DNA from: Pseudomonas violetae
Lineage (GTDB): Bacteria; Pseudomonadota; Gammaproteobacteria; Pseudomonadales; Pseudomonadaceae
Assembly: GCF_023072615.1 (NCBI RefSeq)
Contig: NZ_JAKNRW010000019.1
Span: forward strand, 35,964 to 99,963
Length of the DNA: 64,000 bases
Direction: 5' to 3'
How positions within the stretch are numbered: position 1 is the stretch's first letter; the number at the start of each line of letters is the position of its first letter. Positions 35,511-44,562 of the stretch are shown here, in pieces. The position numbers were made by a program, and so were the translations under genes. The notes under the pieces were generated by a model that worked only from the letters and a program-made list of their open reading frames with translations, was not told the origin of the DNA and searched no databases.

Positions 35511-35578
35511 CCAGAGTACTCCCTGAAGGGTGTGACGGCTCAGAGTTGTACTGTGGCGCATTTGGCAGGTGTTGGGTA

Positions 35579-35594
35579 CTAGCAGAACTGCTAG
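35579..35594 (-). promoter_or_regulatory. Small palindrome upstream of Rhs gene 2
   Basis: CTAGCAGTTCTGCTAG on the minus strand, 7-bp arms with a TT loop, 68 nt before the start codon at 35510. A matching palindrome, CTATCAGTTCTGATAG, lies 71 nt before the third Rhs gene. Confidence 0.55.
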
Positions 35595-35861
35595 GGTTGA
35601 GTGGTTTTCCCCGGCATGCATTGTCGTTATCTTCCGTCCGAGGACTCGAAAGCTCACACTCTGCCATTCAATTAGAAACACTATGTCTGCGTAGGATGCA
35701 TCCGAGTTCCGGGACCGGCTTATGTAGGAAAATTCGTGTATTGGATGAGTTTTGGCGGGGGTCTTTGTTAGTAATGTGGTCTGGTTGAGGCCCTCTGCAA
35801 CATAGAATTTTCCACAGTGGTTCATCGATGAACGCAGCATTGGCGAGCGACGCAGGGCAAA

Positions 35862-35950
35862 AATGTGGGCTTGCTCGCGAAAGGGCCGCCACATGCAACA
35901 TTATGGCGACTGACACACCGCCTTCGCGAACAAGCCCGCTCCCACATTTT
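35862..35950. repeat. REP pair upstream of Rhs gene 2
   Basis: Inverted REP copies (GTGGGCTTGCTCGCG near 35863 and CGCGAACAAGCCCGCTCCCAC near 35925) enclosing about 40 bp. Confidence 0.85.
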
Positions 35951-36208
35951 GAGTCTGTGTGCTCTGGAGATAGTTGGCCACGCTGGGCATCGGAAGGGTT
36001 TGTTTAATCGCAGTCAGCTTCACTTCTTGAAAGCTACAGCGCCTTGCGTGGATGCCTACAGGTACGCCAGAATCCGCCGACTTTTGCGCCTTGGGGCGGG
36101 TCGGTAACTTGGGTCGGTCACTGATTCGCAGTGATCGGTTTTAGTAGCCCGAGGTTATCTTGGCTGCACGCACAACTGTCAGACAGGTATTCCAATACCT
36201 GAATTTTG
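35951..36208 (+). other. Upstream part of the DUF6124 gene leader
   Basis: About 260 bp with no gene. It contains a hairpin TCACTGATTCGCAGTGA near 36117 and an 8-bp perfect stem CAGGTATT/AATACCTG at 36184-36201 just before the junction RNA. GATCGGTTTTAG near 36133 resembles GATCGACTTTAG at the same relative place before the second leader (minus strand, near 48052), so conservation extends upstream. Probable promoter region. Confidence 0.45.
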
Positions 36209-36271
36209 ATGGTGGCTGTACGTAGGGCGCCTTCGGGCGCGCCGGCTTTGCTGAGTTCCCCGGTCTACTAA
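36209..36271 (+). CDS. Possible 20-codon leader peptide inside the structured RNA
   Basis: ATG at 36209 opens a frame for MVAVRRAPSGAPALLSSPVY. The second leader (minus strand, ATG at 47968) encodes a peptide starting MVAVRGTPSGVP. The shared amino acids could reflect the RNA structure instead, since the differences fall at paired positions. No ribosome site is obvious, so confidence is low. Confidence 0.25.
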   Translation: MVAVRRAPSGAPALLSSPVY

Positions 36272-36313
36272 CCTGCGTATAGCCGCCTCCCTTTTCGTTT
36301 AGTAGCAAAAAGG
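36211..36313 (+). ncRNA. Structured leader RNA upstream of DUF6124-like gene, copy 1
   Basis: GGTGGCTGTACG (36211-36222) pairs with CGTATAGCCGCC (36276-36287) to close a junction. Inside are a GCGCC-TTCG-GGCGC hairpin and a second GCCGG/CCGGT hairpin. A separate stem-loop follows (36290-36313) with loop TTCGTTTAG. The copy at 47860-47966 keeps every stem with different bases. The element ends 28 nt before the ATG of the gene. Confidence 0.65.
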
Positions 36314-36340
36314 TAGGCGCTCAACTAGAGAACACAGCAC

Positions 36341-36694
36341 ATGTCCAAAATAACTCCAGATCCGCCGAATACCGATTCGACAGCGCCACACGAAATCCCC
36401 AACGCCAATTCCCACCACAAAACTGCTGATCGAGTGCCGTCGTTCGCCGACATCAAAGCCACTCCACGCAAACTCTGCACTCTCTTTACCGTCAACCCCG
36501 ACGTCGATACCGAATCCCTGCTGGCCTATGCCTGCGAGTCGCTGGCGTCGGCCAATGTCATGGCCACTGACCTGGTGGATCATCTGGAAGGGACCTCGCG
36601 TAATGCGCTGTTGGGCATTGCACAGGTGATCATGCTGGGCGAGCTGGCGGTGAATCGGGCGCTGGATCGGTTCGAGCCGGCTGCCATTAAATAA
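36341..36694 (+). CDS. DUF6124-family small helical protein (formerly DUF3077)
   Basis: A 117-residue soluble protein. The N-terminal 40 residues are polar and likely disordered; residues about 45-115 are amphipathic helices with the family pattern LLAYACESLASANVMATDLVDHL and LLGIAQVIMLGELAVNRALD. A paralogue is encoded at 47563-47832. Pseudomonads carry many such genes with no known function. The conserved structured leader in front of both is the most informative feature. Confidence 0.8.
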   Translation: MSKITPDPPNTDSTAPHEIPNANSHHKTADRVPSFADIKATPRKLCTLFTVNPDVDTESLLAYACESLASANVMATDLVDHLEGTSRNALLGIAQVIMLGELAVNRALDRFEPAAIK

Positions 36695-36713
36695 ACAATG
36701 GCGCGAACCAATC

Positions 36714-36796
36714 CCTGTAGGCGCTGTTGAGGGAAACGGGGCTGCGATCTTTTGCCTCTCAAGTTCAAAAGATCGCAGCCTGCGGCAGCTCCTTGG
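36714..36796. repeat. Palindromic GCTGCGATCTTTTG repeat
   Basis: GGGGCTGCGATCTTTTG and CAAAAGATCGCAGCC form a long stem, with CTGTAGGCGCTGTTGAGG and GCGGCAGCTCC outside. It belongs to the same family as 25351-25446. Confidence 0.8.
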
Positions 36797-36841
36797 GAGT
36801 GCGTCTGATTCAGAGGTGTTCCGGTACCAACCCCAGACAGT

Positions 36842-36884
36842 AAAACGCCCGGCGTCTGCAGTATGCAGAGGCCGGGCGTTTTTT
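36842..36884. terminator. Bidirectional terminator between DUF6124 and YdgA genes
   Basis: AAAACGCCCGGC (36842-36853) pairs with GCCGGGCGTTTT (36871-36882); inner CTGCAG/CTGCAG-type pairing extends it. T-runs are present on both strands. Confidence 0.92.
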
Positions 36885-36896
36885 GAGGCTACAGGT

Positions 36897-38408
36897 TTAC
36901 TGGACTTCGACTTCGCCAGCACCGCCCACTTTGCTCATCAGGAAGCCGATGAATTCTTCCACGGTCATTTTCTGGCCGTTGAATTCCACTAGATTATTGG
37001 CGTAATGCAGCTTGGTGACGATGTTGTTGCCATCAAGTTTGGCAAACTCGCTGCCCACCGCCATGCTGCCGAACATGTCCGCAGTGGCCGTGGCCTGATC
37101 GGCAATCAGCTTGGCATCGGTCTGGCCGTCGATCTGCGACTGCACGCTGAACAGGTCAACCAGCATCGGCTTGGACACTTGCACGTTGAGGTCCAGCAGG
37201 GCGATCAGTTGTTGAGTCAACTGGTCCGCCGGCAGGTCCATGGATTTCGGCTTGGTCAGGTCGAGCACCAGGTTGGCCTTGCTTTCACCGTTGGCGGTTT
37301 TCAGCGAGAGGTTTTCCAGCGCGACCTGTGGCCCGGCGGCCAGCAGTTTTTCCAGGCCGGTTTTTACCTGCGCCTCTTCGGCAGGCGTCAACACCAGTTC
37401 CGGCGCCGGCTGACCCGCAGCCGCCGCTTCAGCAGCCGCCTTTTCGTAGGGTTGCAATTTGGTCTGGTAAACCTGCACCAACGACAGGGTCGCCGGAATA
37501 TCCAGGTTCTTCAGGCTCATGGCCATCTGCGCGGAGCCGATGGTCTTGCCGTTCAGCGACACCTCGCCCACCTTGTAATCGGCGCGGCCCGACGCGCTGG
37601 TGCCCGATTCCTCGGTCTGGTTCTTCATTTCAAACTTCTTCAGGCCCAGTACCGACTGGCCGGCGCCGAAAGTGGTCTTGTTGTCGCTCAGTTCGACTGT
37701 GTTTTCGCCAAGGTAATACCCGTAGGTGCTCTTGGTCAGGTTGCTGGCGAAGGTCAGACCACTCAGCTCGACCTTGACCGGCGTCAGGTCTTCAGCCACG
37801 GTCGTCAGGGTCAAGCTGTCCATGTAGCCGTTGGCCTTGACCTTTTGCGCCTGGGCGCTGGCATCGACGTCGAGATTCAACCCGGAAAACTTCAGCTGCG
37901 ACTTGTCGTCCAGTGCGACGTCAAGCGGCAGCAGCTGGAGGTTGCCGTGGGTGGATTTGTCGTAGCCGATATTGACCACGCCCGTGAGCGGGGACTTGTC
38001 CTTGGCAGCGGCGAACCACTTGGCGGTGAGTGGGGTTTTTTCCAACTCATAGTGACTGGTGGCCATGACGGGCAGCCACTTCAGCGACACCAGGCGGGAG
38101 AACGGCAGAGGGCCGTGCTCGATGTGGTCGACGAACAGCAACTCCACCGGGGCTTCACCAAACATCTCGCCTTCACCCTTGAGGCGATAATGCGCGGTGC
38201 TGCTAAATACGTTGCGCTCCAGGGACACCAGCTCCAGCGACGCGGTGCCATTGGACCCCACCAGCGCGGCCTGCAGCTCCTTGTTGGCATCGGCGATCGA
38301 GGTATTGAGCACTCCTTCAAGCTTGGTGCCGGTGTACCAGGCACCGCCTGCGCTGACTGCACCGATTGCCACGACAATTCCCAGAAGCAAGCCTGCTGAT
38401 TTATTCAT
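36897..38408 (-). CDS. YdgA-family (DUF945) protein
   Basis: A 503-residue protein with an uncleaved N-terminal membrane helix (GLLLGIVVAIGAVSAGGAWY, residues 6-25) and a long periplasmic beta-rich domain. Conserved features are the YTGTKLE segment right after the helix, HIEHGPLPFS near 95 and the C-terminal LVEFNGQKMTVEEFI. E. coli YdgA has only indirect phenotypes, so the function is unknown. The gene is monocistronic with its own terminator. Confidence 0.88.
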   Translation of the reverse strand: MNKSAGLLLGIVVAIGAVSAGGAWYTGTKLEGVLNTSIADANKELQAALVGSNGTASLELVSLERNVFSSTAHYRLKGEGEMFGEAPVELLFVDHIEHGPLPFSRLVSLKWLPVMATSHYELEKTPLTAKWFAAAKDKSPLTGVVNIGYDKSTHGNLQLLPLDVALDDKSQLKFSGLNLDVDASAQAQKVKANGYMDSLTLTTVAEDLTPVKVELSGLTFASNLTKSTYGYYLGENTVELSDNKTTFGAGQSVLGLKKFEMKNQTEESGTSASGRADYKVGEVSLNGKTIGSAQMAMSLKNLDIPATLSLVQVYQTKLQPYEKAAAEAAAAGQPAPELVLTPAEEAQVKTGLEKLLAAGPQVALENLSLKTANGESKANLVLDLTKPKSMDLPADQLTQQLIALLDLNVQVSKPMLVDLFSVQSQIDGQTDAKLIADQATATADMFGSMAVGSEFAKLDGNNIVTKLHYANNLVEFNGQKMTVEEFIGFLMSKVGGAGEVEVQ

Positions 38409-38600
38409 GAATTACCCGATCAATGTCCGTTGTTGAAAGTGTGGTCGTCTTCCCTGAACCCATGGCGGGTTACGGACACGACTGCGCTGAAAGTGCGATG
38501 GAGGTTAGCACCGGGCGCGTTAAGTGACCCAATGATTAAAGGTTAAAGAGTGTCTATGGGACTGTGCTGGGGGTGGAGAGTTTCGGCGCACATTAGATTG

Positions 38601-38663
38601 CCTTCGTCGGAATGCCGCCCAGACCACGCCCGCTCCCACGTCTGGGCGGCATTCCGACGAAGG
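38601..38663. repeat. 24-bp perfect inverted repeat
   Basis: The left arm (38601-38624, starting CCTTCGTCGGAATGCC) is the exact reverse complement of the right arm (38640-38663), with a 15-bp spacer. It does not match the REP family and has no T-run. It lies 22 bp beyond the stop at 38686. Confidence 0.85.
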
Positions 38664-38685
38664 TGTCGGTCCTGCCAACACTGGA

Positions 38686-39321
38686 TCAGGAATACTGCAC
38701 TTCAATTTCATCAAGCTGATGATCAAAAGTCTTCAGCCGCGCAGTCCAGGTGTACACCAGCACCTCGAAATCCCGATTGATCACCGCCCCCCCCGTCACT
38801 TCCGCGCGCGGGTCGCAGAAGTCCAGCTGGTAACGCTCCCGGGCCATGGCGGTGGCGACGTCGGAGAGCTCGCGGGCGTTGCTCAACCAATGCCGCTCCT
38901 CGTCCGACACTTGCTTGTCCAGCGCCAGGCACTGCTTCTTCAAGGTTTCCAGGCTTTTTTCCAGCGGCGTGCCTGTGAGCTCGCCCATGACTTCCTGGAA
39001 GGTGCGGCCGGGTTGCCAGTAGCTGCCCCAGAAATACCGGTCAAACACCGTTTCAACCCGGCGCAAAGCCACCTTGGTGTCCCAGATAAGCACCAGGGTC
39101 TTGCCTTGTTCGAGGTGTTTTTTCTTGATGCGTGTGCCCTGGACCGAAGCCCAGGCGACCACCACGATCGACAGCACGGCGATCAGCGCCGAGGCACTGT
39201 CGAGAAAGATCAGGGCCTTGTCGATCTGGTGGGCCAGCATGATGCCGTAGAAATAGGTGGCTGACAGCAGGACCAGTGCGGCGATAGCGCACCAGAAGCC
39301 GGGAGCATAAGGGTTTTTCAT
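38686..39321 (-). CDS. Hypothetical two-helix membrane protein with cytoplasmic helical domain
   Basis: A 211-residue protein. Two membrane helices (about 6-28 and 36-58) are followed by a charged, mainly helical domain (GTRIKKKHLEQGKTLVLIWDTKVALRR onward, about 60-205). It looks like DUF4760-type small anchors with a cytosolic helical part, but I cannot name the family. ATG 39321 has GGGGAC 7 nt upstream; ATG 39336 would add five residues. It stands alone. Confidence 0.75.
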   Translation of the reverse strand: MKNPYAPGFWCAIAALVLLSATYFYGIMLAHQIDKALIFLDSASALIAVLSIVVVAWASVQGTRIKKKHLEQGKTLVLIWDTKVALRRVETVFDRYFWGSYWQPGRTFQEVMGELTGTPLEKSLETLKKQCLALDKQVSDEERHWLSNARELSDVATAMARERYQLDFCDPRAEVTGGAVINRDFEVLVYTWTARLKTFDHQLDEIEVQYS

Positions 39322-39414
39322 TATTTTAGTCCCCATGACCAACGCGAGCCTTGATCAGTGGACTGGCGTGGCTCGTGGCGCGTCAGCCCAACAAATCAAA
39401 GCATAGCAACGGCC

Positions 39415-40863
39415 TCAGGGTTTGCTGGCGTTCGAACCTTGCGTTCGTCCGCTTTCCCAGCCACCGCCCAGCGCCAGGAACAAATCGATCTGGCTCATGG
39501 CAACCTGGGTGTTCGCGGCGGCCAATTGTGCCCGTACGTCGGTATAGGTCCGGGTGGCTTGCAGGTCCGCGAGGAATGACGCCCGGCCGGCCTGGAAGAA
39601 GCGGTGTGTCTGGTCCGCACCCTGTTGCGCGGACTGTTCCGCCTCGGCCAGGGCATCGCGACGTTGCAGCAATGCGGAGTACTGGGCCAGGCCGGTCTGG
39701 GTTTCGCGAATCGCGTTGAGCACTACCCCGTCGAAATGCGCCAGGGCACCCTGGGTTGTCGCCTCAGCCTCACGAATACGCGCCCGCGAACCGTTGGATG
39801 GCACGGTCCAGCTCAGTAACGGGCCGAAGCCCCAGCGATTGGCCGCCGGCTTGCCGAGATTTTCCAGAATGCCAACTGTTCCAACCGACGCGCCGATGCT
39901 GATGTCCGGGTATAGCTCGCCCGTGGCGATGCCGATACCCGCCGTGGAAGCCGCGAGGCGCCGCTCGGCCTGGCGCACGTCGGGACGGCGCTTGAGTAAC
40001 GTGGCACCGTCACCCACGGGTAACAGCTGGGTGACTTTTGGCAGTTCGGCGCATGTCGCCGTCCCGGCGGGCAACTGCTCCACCGGTTGAGCGAGCAGCA
40101 TCGACAGGCGGAACAAAGCCGCCTGACGGGCCGCCTCGTAGCGCGGCATTTCGGCGCGCAGGGATTTGAATTGGGTTTGCGAACGGGTCACCTGGGTTTC
40201 ATCCCCACGCCCGGCGTCACGCAGACGCTGCACCAACGTGGTGCCCTGGGCTTGCAGATCGAGGGAATGCTGAGCAATTTCCTGTTCCTCGTTGGCAGCG
40301 CACACCTGGGTGTAGGCTCGCACCACGTCGGCCACCAGGGTAATTCGTGCAGTATCGGCCGCCGCTTGAGTCGCGTCGGCATTGGCCTTCGCCGCCTCGA
40401 TACCACGCTGCAAGGTGCCGAACAGGTCGAATTGATACGAGGTGGTGATGCCGATATCGCCCACGTTGGCTACTGGCACTTTATCCGGCAGCAGGAACGC
40501 CTCACCGGACTCCTGCAAACGCTGGGCGCCGATTTTCACGCCCCCACTCCAGCCGCCCGCAGCTTGCGCTTCGTCGACCTGCGCCCGCGCCCGGGAGATA
40601 TTCGCTGCTGCCACCCGCAGATCGGTGTTGGTGACCATGGCCTGCTGCACCAGGTGATCCAGGCGCGGATCCTGGTACAGCCGCCACCAATCGCCGGGCA
40701 CGGGTGCGGAAACGACGTTCTTGTCGTTCACCGCCAACTCGCCTTGAAAGTCATCACGGTGCACGGCGGCTTCGTCCGGCAGGTGGTAATCCGGCCCGAC
40801 CACCTGGCAGGCCGACAGCAACATGCCCAGCCCAATCACCGCCAAACCCCAAGCCTTGCTCAT
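39415..40863 (-). CDS. Outer-membrane efflux lipoprotein (NodT/OprM type)
   Basis: A 482-residue outer-membrane channel. The lipobox is LLSAC (Cys19) followed by VGPDYHLP, the standard NodT start. Two repeated helical/barrel halves are visible, with the family motif ARIREAEATTQGA in the second. It is the last gene of a five-gene minus-strand operon and overlaps the adaptor gene by 4 nt, so this set carries its own exit duct. Confidence 0.92.
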   Translation of the reverse strand: MSKAWGLAVIGLGMLLSACQVVGPDYHLPDEAAVHRDDFQGELAVNDKNVVSAPVPGDWWRLYQDPRLDHLVQQAMVTNTDLRVAAANISRARAQVDEAQAAGGWSGGVKIGAQRLQESGEAFLLPDKVPVANVGDIGITTSYQFDLFGTLQRGIEAAKANADATQAAADTARITLVADVVRAYTQVCAANEEQEIAQHSLDLQAQGTTLVQRLRDAGRGDETQVTRSQTQFKSLRAEMPRYEAARQAALFRLSMLLAQPVEQLPAGTATCAELPKVTQLLPVGDGATLLKRRPDVRQAERRLAASTAGIGIATGELYPDISIGASVGTVGILENLGKPAANRWGFGPLLSWTVPSNGSRARIREAEATTQGALAHFDGVVLNAIRETQTGLAQYSALLQRRDALAEAEQSAQQGADQTHRFFQAGRASFLADLQATRTYTDVRAQLAAANTQVAMSQIDLFLALGGGWESGRTQGSNASKP

Positions 40864-41747
40864 TGCGCGGGCCCCTGCTGCTGATCATCGATGATCGACA
40901 CGGTGGCGGTACGTCCGGCGATCATGCGGAAGTCCGCTGGCACGTCATCGAAAGCAATGCGCACTGGAATCCGCTGGGCCAGCCGTACCCAGCTGAACGC
41001 CGGGTTGACGTTGGGCAGCAGGTTACTGCCGCTGCTGCGGTCACGGTCTTCGATGCCGGCAACGATGCTTTCGACATGCCCGCGCAACCGGGCACGGTCA
41101 CCGACCACGCGGATATCGACGCTCTGGCCGACGTGAATGCCGTCGAGCTTGGTCTCTTCGAAATAGCCGTCAATGTGGAACGAGTTGCTGTCCACCACCG
41201 ACAACACCGGGCGCCCGGCGGTAACGAATTCCTGATTGCGTGGCGCGCGGTCGTTGACGTAGCCATCGACCGGGCTGCGGATGGTCGAGCGATCCAGGTT
41301 GAGCTGGGCACTGTCGACCGCCACCTGGGCTTCCATCAACGCGACTTCGGCGCGGGCCACCCGGGACTGGCTTTCTTCCAGTTGCTCGCCAGGCACCAGG
41401 TTGCCCAGGCCACGGTTACGTTTGTGCTCGCGTTGCGCCTGCGCCAGGGTTTCCTGACGGTCAGCAACGGCGGCCCTGGCCTGGCGCAACGCCAGCTTGA
41501 AGCGGTCCTGGTCGATGCTGAACAGCACCTGACCGCGCTTGACCAACTGGTTGTCGCGCACTTCAACGGTCTGGATCAGACCGGACACATCCGGCGCGAT
41601 CTGCACGATGTCGGCACGGATGTGCCCGTCCCGGGTCCATGGGGCGAACATGTAGTACATCACCATGCGCCAGACAACGACGACGGCGAAGGTCACGATC
41701 AGCAGGGTCAGCACCACGCGACCGAGGGTCAAAAAAGGTTTTTTCAT
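40860..41747 (-). CDS. HlyD-type periplasmic adaptor (AaeA/EmrA type)
   Basis: A 295-residue membrane fusion protein anchored by an N-terminal helix (RVVLTLLIVTFAVVVVWRMV, about 9-28). It then shows lipoyl half-motifs around QTVEVRDNQLVKRGQVLFSID and RSPVDGYVNDRAPRNQEFV and the beta-barrel GYFEETKLDGIHVGQSVDI. Short coiled-coil arms match AaeA, partner of FUSC pumps. It overlaps its neighbours by 4 nt on both sides. Confidence 0.92.
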   Translation of the reverse strand: MKKPFLTLGRVVLTLLIVTFAVVVVWRMVMYYMFAPWTRDGHIRADIVQIAPDVSGLIQTVEVRDNQLVKRGQVLFSIDQDRFKLALRQARAAVADRQETLAQAQREHKRNRGLGNLVPGEQLEESQSRVARAEVALMEAQVAVDSAQLNLDRSTIRSPVDGYVNDRAPRNQEFVTAGRPVLSVVDSNSFHIDGYFEETKLDGIHVGQSVDIRVVGDRARLRGHVESIVAGIEDRDRSSGSNLLPNVNPAFSWVRLAQRIPVRIAFDDVPADFRMIAGRTATVSIIDDQQQGPAQ

Positions 41748-41953
41748 GTCATCAGGTATCGACTGAGTGAATCCACGGCGCCAAGCAGCAAGGCGTAGAG
41801 AGCCACGTTGAACAATGCCCGGTGCCAGACCAGACGGTAAAAGTGCAGACGCGTCAGCAGCCCGTGCACCAGCAGGAAAATCACGTAGGTTATGCCCATC
41901 AGCACCAGCAGCGTGGGCAGGAAAACACCGCTGATATCCAGATCACCGATCAT
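41744..41953 (-). CDS. DUF1656 (AaeX-like) small membrane protein
   Basis: A 69-residue protein with two membrane helices (about 10-30 and 44-62) and the family start DLDISGVFLP. DUF1656 proteins are almost always encoded between a FUSC pump and its adaptor, as here; E. coli AaeX is the model, but its role in the pump is not known. Confidence 0.92.
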   Translation of the reverse strand: MIGDLDISGVFLPTLLVLMGITYVIFLLVHGLLTRLHFYRLVWHRALFNVALYALLLGAVDSLSRYLMT

Positions 41954-44022
41954 AAAGGCGCTCCATCGATGCCATGGGGAAGCGGTTCTTCGAGTTCGCC
42001 GGCGCCAACAAATTCCACCCCTGGCAACAGCGCCAGGCGCAGCCCGCTCAGGGCGTGCAGCAAGTGCAGGCGCGCACCTTCATCACATTCGATGGAGAGG
42101 GCGCGACGGGTGCGATCGAGCGTCATCTGCAGGGCCGTCGGCGCCGGCAAGCGCTCGTCCGCCTTGAGGCAGGCCTTGAAGTAGACGCCAACCTCGGCCA
42201 CCACCTGGTGCAGCAGCGCCTGCGGAACCCCAGTGACCCGCGGCGTGTAGGCCAGCAAGTCGAGCAGGTTCAACGCCACGCGCACTTCACGCAGGGCAAT
42301 GCCGGTGTCCTGGCCGGTCATGGCCAGGCGCGGCAGGTGCTGCATCAGGCGATCGAGCATCTGCACGCCCAGGTGCCGATGTTCCGACAGGGTCGCCGGC
42401 TCGGTGAGGCTGACAATGTCGCGCCAGCTAAAACGGGTCAGACGCTTGGCCGCCAGCTCCGCACCGAATGGCCGGGCAATCAGGGTCCAGACAAACGCGA
42501 ATAGCAACCCGACCGGGCCGGCCAGATTGGAGTTGGCGAAGCTCAGGAAATCCGCGTCATAGGCCCCCTGGATACTGATGAACGAGGAGGTGTTGACCAG
42601 CGTCAGCAACATGCCCAGGTAGAACTGCGGCTTGACCGTCAGGGTGCCAATGCAAATGAACGGGACCGCGAACGCCAGCACCAGCATCGGAAAGTCATGC
42701 AGGTTGGGCAGGACCAGAAACAGGTACAGGCTGGCGAACACCACCGACATCGCCGTCCAGAAGAAAAACCGGTAAATCTGCGGCGCGGGGTCGTCCATCG
42801 AGGCAAAGAAGCTACAGGCCACAGCCGCGAGAATCACTGCAGCACCGCCGTCAGTCCAGCCGAGCAGGATCCACAGCACCGACGCCACGATGATCGCAGT
42901 GACCGTCGACGCAGCCGAATACAACATCAGCCCGCGATCGAGGAATGGCGAGAGCCGGCCCAGGCGCCAGTGCCGATACACAGCGCGCCAGCTGTCCTGG
43001 CTTTCGCACTGGATGGCATGTTGCAGGCTGCGGCAGTCCTGCCACAAGTCGATCCATTCGCCGAGGCGATAGATGGCGTTGGAGAATAGCAATTGCCTGC
43101 GATCATCCAGCGCCTCGGCACTTGGTTGCAGGGCTTCGAGCCGATTTTTCAGGGCATGCCAGTGATTCAGGTCGGCGCTTTTGTGTTCGAGCCATTGCGT
43201 GGTGGTCGCCAACAACGGGGCAAATTTCTCCACCAGCTCGGGAGTGCGCCGCTCCAGGGCATACAGCGCATCGTCCAGAGCATCGATCACCGGGAGCAGG
43301 TGGATCATCCGCCCGCGCAGCTCTTTGGTATTGCGCACGGTTTGCGGTCGGGAGCCCTCGTGGGGCAACTGGCCGATCATCAGTTCCAAGGTGTTGAAGG
43401 TTGCGACCATCGAGGCGCGCAGGGCGCTGACCTCATCGGGCTGCACCTGACGATTGAGAAACCGCAGGCTGTAGGTCGAAGCGTCGGCGAACCATTTGCT
43501 CACCGAGTCGTTGAACACTGGCGCCAGCCTTCGCGGCCAGAACATCGCGCCAACCACTGCCGCGACTGCGATGCCGAGAAAGATCTCCTCAGTGCGCGCT
43601 TGCGCCACATCCCACACGGCCAACGGGTTATCCACCACCGGCAAGGCAATCAGCGGCAAGGTGTAGCCGGCGAGCATCAAGGCATAGCTGTTGGCAGTAC
43701 GCAGGTGCAGGGACAGAAACAGCAGCGTCCCGGTCCATAGTGCGATCACGACCACCAGTACGTACGGGCTTTGCACGAACATCGGCACGAAGAAAACCGC
43801 CGCCATCGCCCCTAGAAAAGTCCCGATCGCCCGGTAGAGCGCCTTGGAACTGGTGGGGCCGACAAAGGGGCTGGAAACGATGTACACGGTAGCCATCGCC
43901 CAATATGGACGAGGCATTTGCATGAGCATGGCGATGTACAGCGCGATCATTGAAGCCGCGAATGTGCGAACGCCGTAGAACCAGTCCCGAGCAGGGGGCA
44001 TGCCGGTAAAAAATCCGCTCAC
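41950..44022 (-). CDS. FUSC-family (AaeB-like) aromatic acid exporter
   Basis: A 690-residue inner-membrane protein with two blocks of about five or six membrane helices (about 15-165 and 365-500), each followed by a cytoplasmic helical domain. This is the AaeB/YccS-type layout; relatives export p-hydroxybenzoate and other aromatic acids or confer resistance to fusaric acid. The gene overlaps the regulator and the DUF1656 gene by 4 nt. Confidence 0.92.
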   Translation of the reverse strand: MSGFFTGMPPARDWFYGVRTFAASMIALYIAMLMQMPRPYWAMATVYIVSSPFVGPTSSKALYRAIGTFLGAMAAVFFVPMFVQSPYVLVVVIALWTGTLLFLSLHLRTANSYALMLAGYTLPLIALPVVDNPLAVWDVAQARTEEIFLGIAVAAVVGAMFWPRRLAPVFNDSVSKWFADASTYSLRFLNRQVQPDEVSALRASMVATFNTLELMIGQLPHEGSRPQTVRNTKELRGRMIHLLPVIDALDDALYALERRTPELVEKFAPLLATTTQWLEHKSADLNHWHALKNRLEALQPSAEALDDRRQLLFSNAIYRLGEWIDLWQDCRSLQHAIQCESQDSWRAVYRHWRLGRLSPFLDRGLMLYSAASTVTAIIVASVLWILLGWTDGGAAVILAAVACSFFASMDDPAPQIYRFFFWTAMSVVFASLYLFLVLPNLHDFPMLVLAFAVPFICIGTLTVKPQFYLGMLLTLVNTSSFISIQGAYDADFLSFANSNLAGPVGLLFAFVWTLIARPFGAELAAKRLTRFSWRDIVSLTEPATLSEHRHLGVQMLDRLMQHLPRLAMTGQDTGIALREVRVALNLLDLLAYTPRVTGVPQALLHQVVAEVGVYFKACLKADERLPAPTALQMTLDRTRRALSIECDEGARLHLLHALSGLRLALLPGVEFVGAGELEEPLPHGIDGAPL

Positions 44023-44486
44023 GAGCCGATCACCGACGGCGCGTTGGCCGCTTCGAACGCCCGAAGCACCCGCAACGTGGCTTCCAGATCACTCTGGTCG
44101 ATGCCTTCAAGCACTTCATGACGCAAGCGCACCAACTCAGCTTCAACCGCTTGCACCAGCGCCCGCCCGCTTTCAGTCAGGCTCAGGCACTTGGCCCGGC
44201 GATCATGGGCGTCTTCGGTACGGCGTACATAACCGGAATGACAAAGCTGATCGAGCAAGCGCACCAGCGAAGGGCTTTCCATCCCCGCCGCCTGCGCCAC
44301 AGTCACCTGACGCACTCCCTCGCCCAAACGCCCAATCATCAGGAGCGGGACGGCGCAGGCTTCGGAAATTCCATAATTGACCAGCGTGGTCTGGCAGATT
44401 TTGCGCCAGTGCCGGGCGGCTACCACCATGGCACTGCTGATGTTCATCTGGAGGGCGTCGAGGTTGTTCGGCACGAGACAATGCAC
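44019..44486 (-). CDS. MarR-family regulator of the FUSC efflux operon
   Basis: A 155-residue winged-helix regulator, first gene of the efflux operon. The recognition helix lies in VTVAQAAGMESPSLVRLLDQL and the wing in GYVRRTEDAHDRRAKCLSLT, with the conserved DxRxK. The start is taken as GTG 44486; ATG 44447 is possible, and neither has a clear ribosome site. MarR proteins of such operons release DNA when binding an aromatic or other toxic ligand. Confidence 0.88.
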   Translation of the reverse strand: MHCLVPNNLDALQMNISSAMVVAARHWRKICQTTLVNYGISEACAVPLLMIGRLGEGVRQVTVAQAAGMESPSLVRLLDQLCHSGYVRRTEDAHDRRAKCLSLTESGRALVQAVEAELVRLRHEVLEGIDQSDLEATLRVLRAFEAANAPSVIGS

Positions 44487-44493
44487 ACACTGT

Positions 44494-44507
44494 TAGTTTG
44501 CTAACTA
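44494..44507 (-). promoter_or_regulatory. Likely MarR operator
   Basis: TAGTTTGCTAACTA, a palindrome with 5-bp arms TAGTT/AACTA, lies 8 nt before the start of the MarR gene. Size and position fit autorepression. Confidence 0.6.
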
Positions 44508-44562
44508 TCAATATCGCATTTACGGAGAAAGCAGGTCAAGTTTTGAAACAAATTGGCTGCGT

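Noticed and set aside
35511..35894. N-terminal extension of the second Rhs frame
   Set aside because: The 128 extra residues do not resemble Rhs, run through the shared palindrome, and the internal ATG 35510 has a ribosome site.
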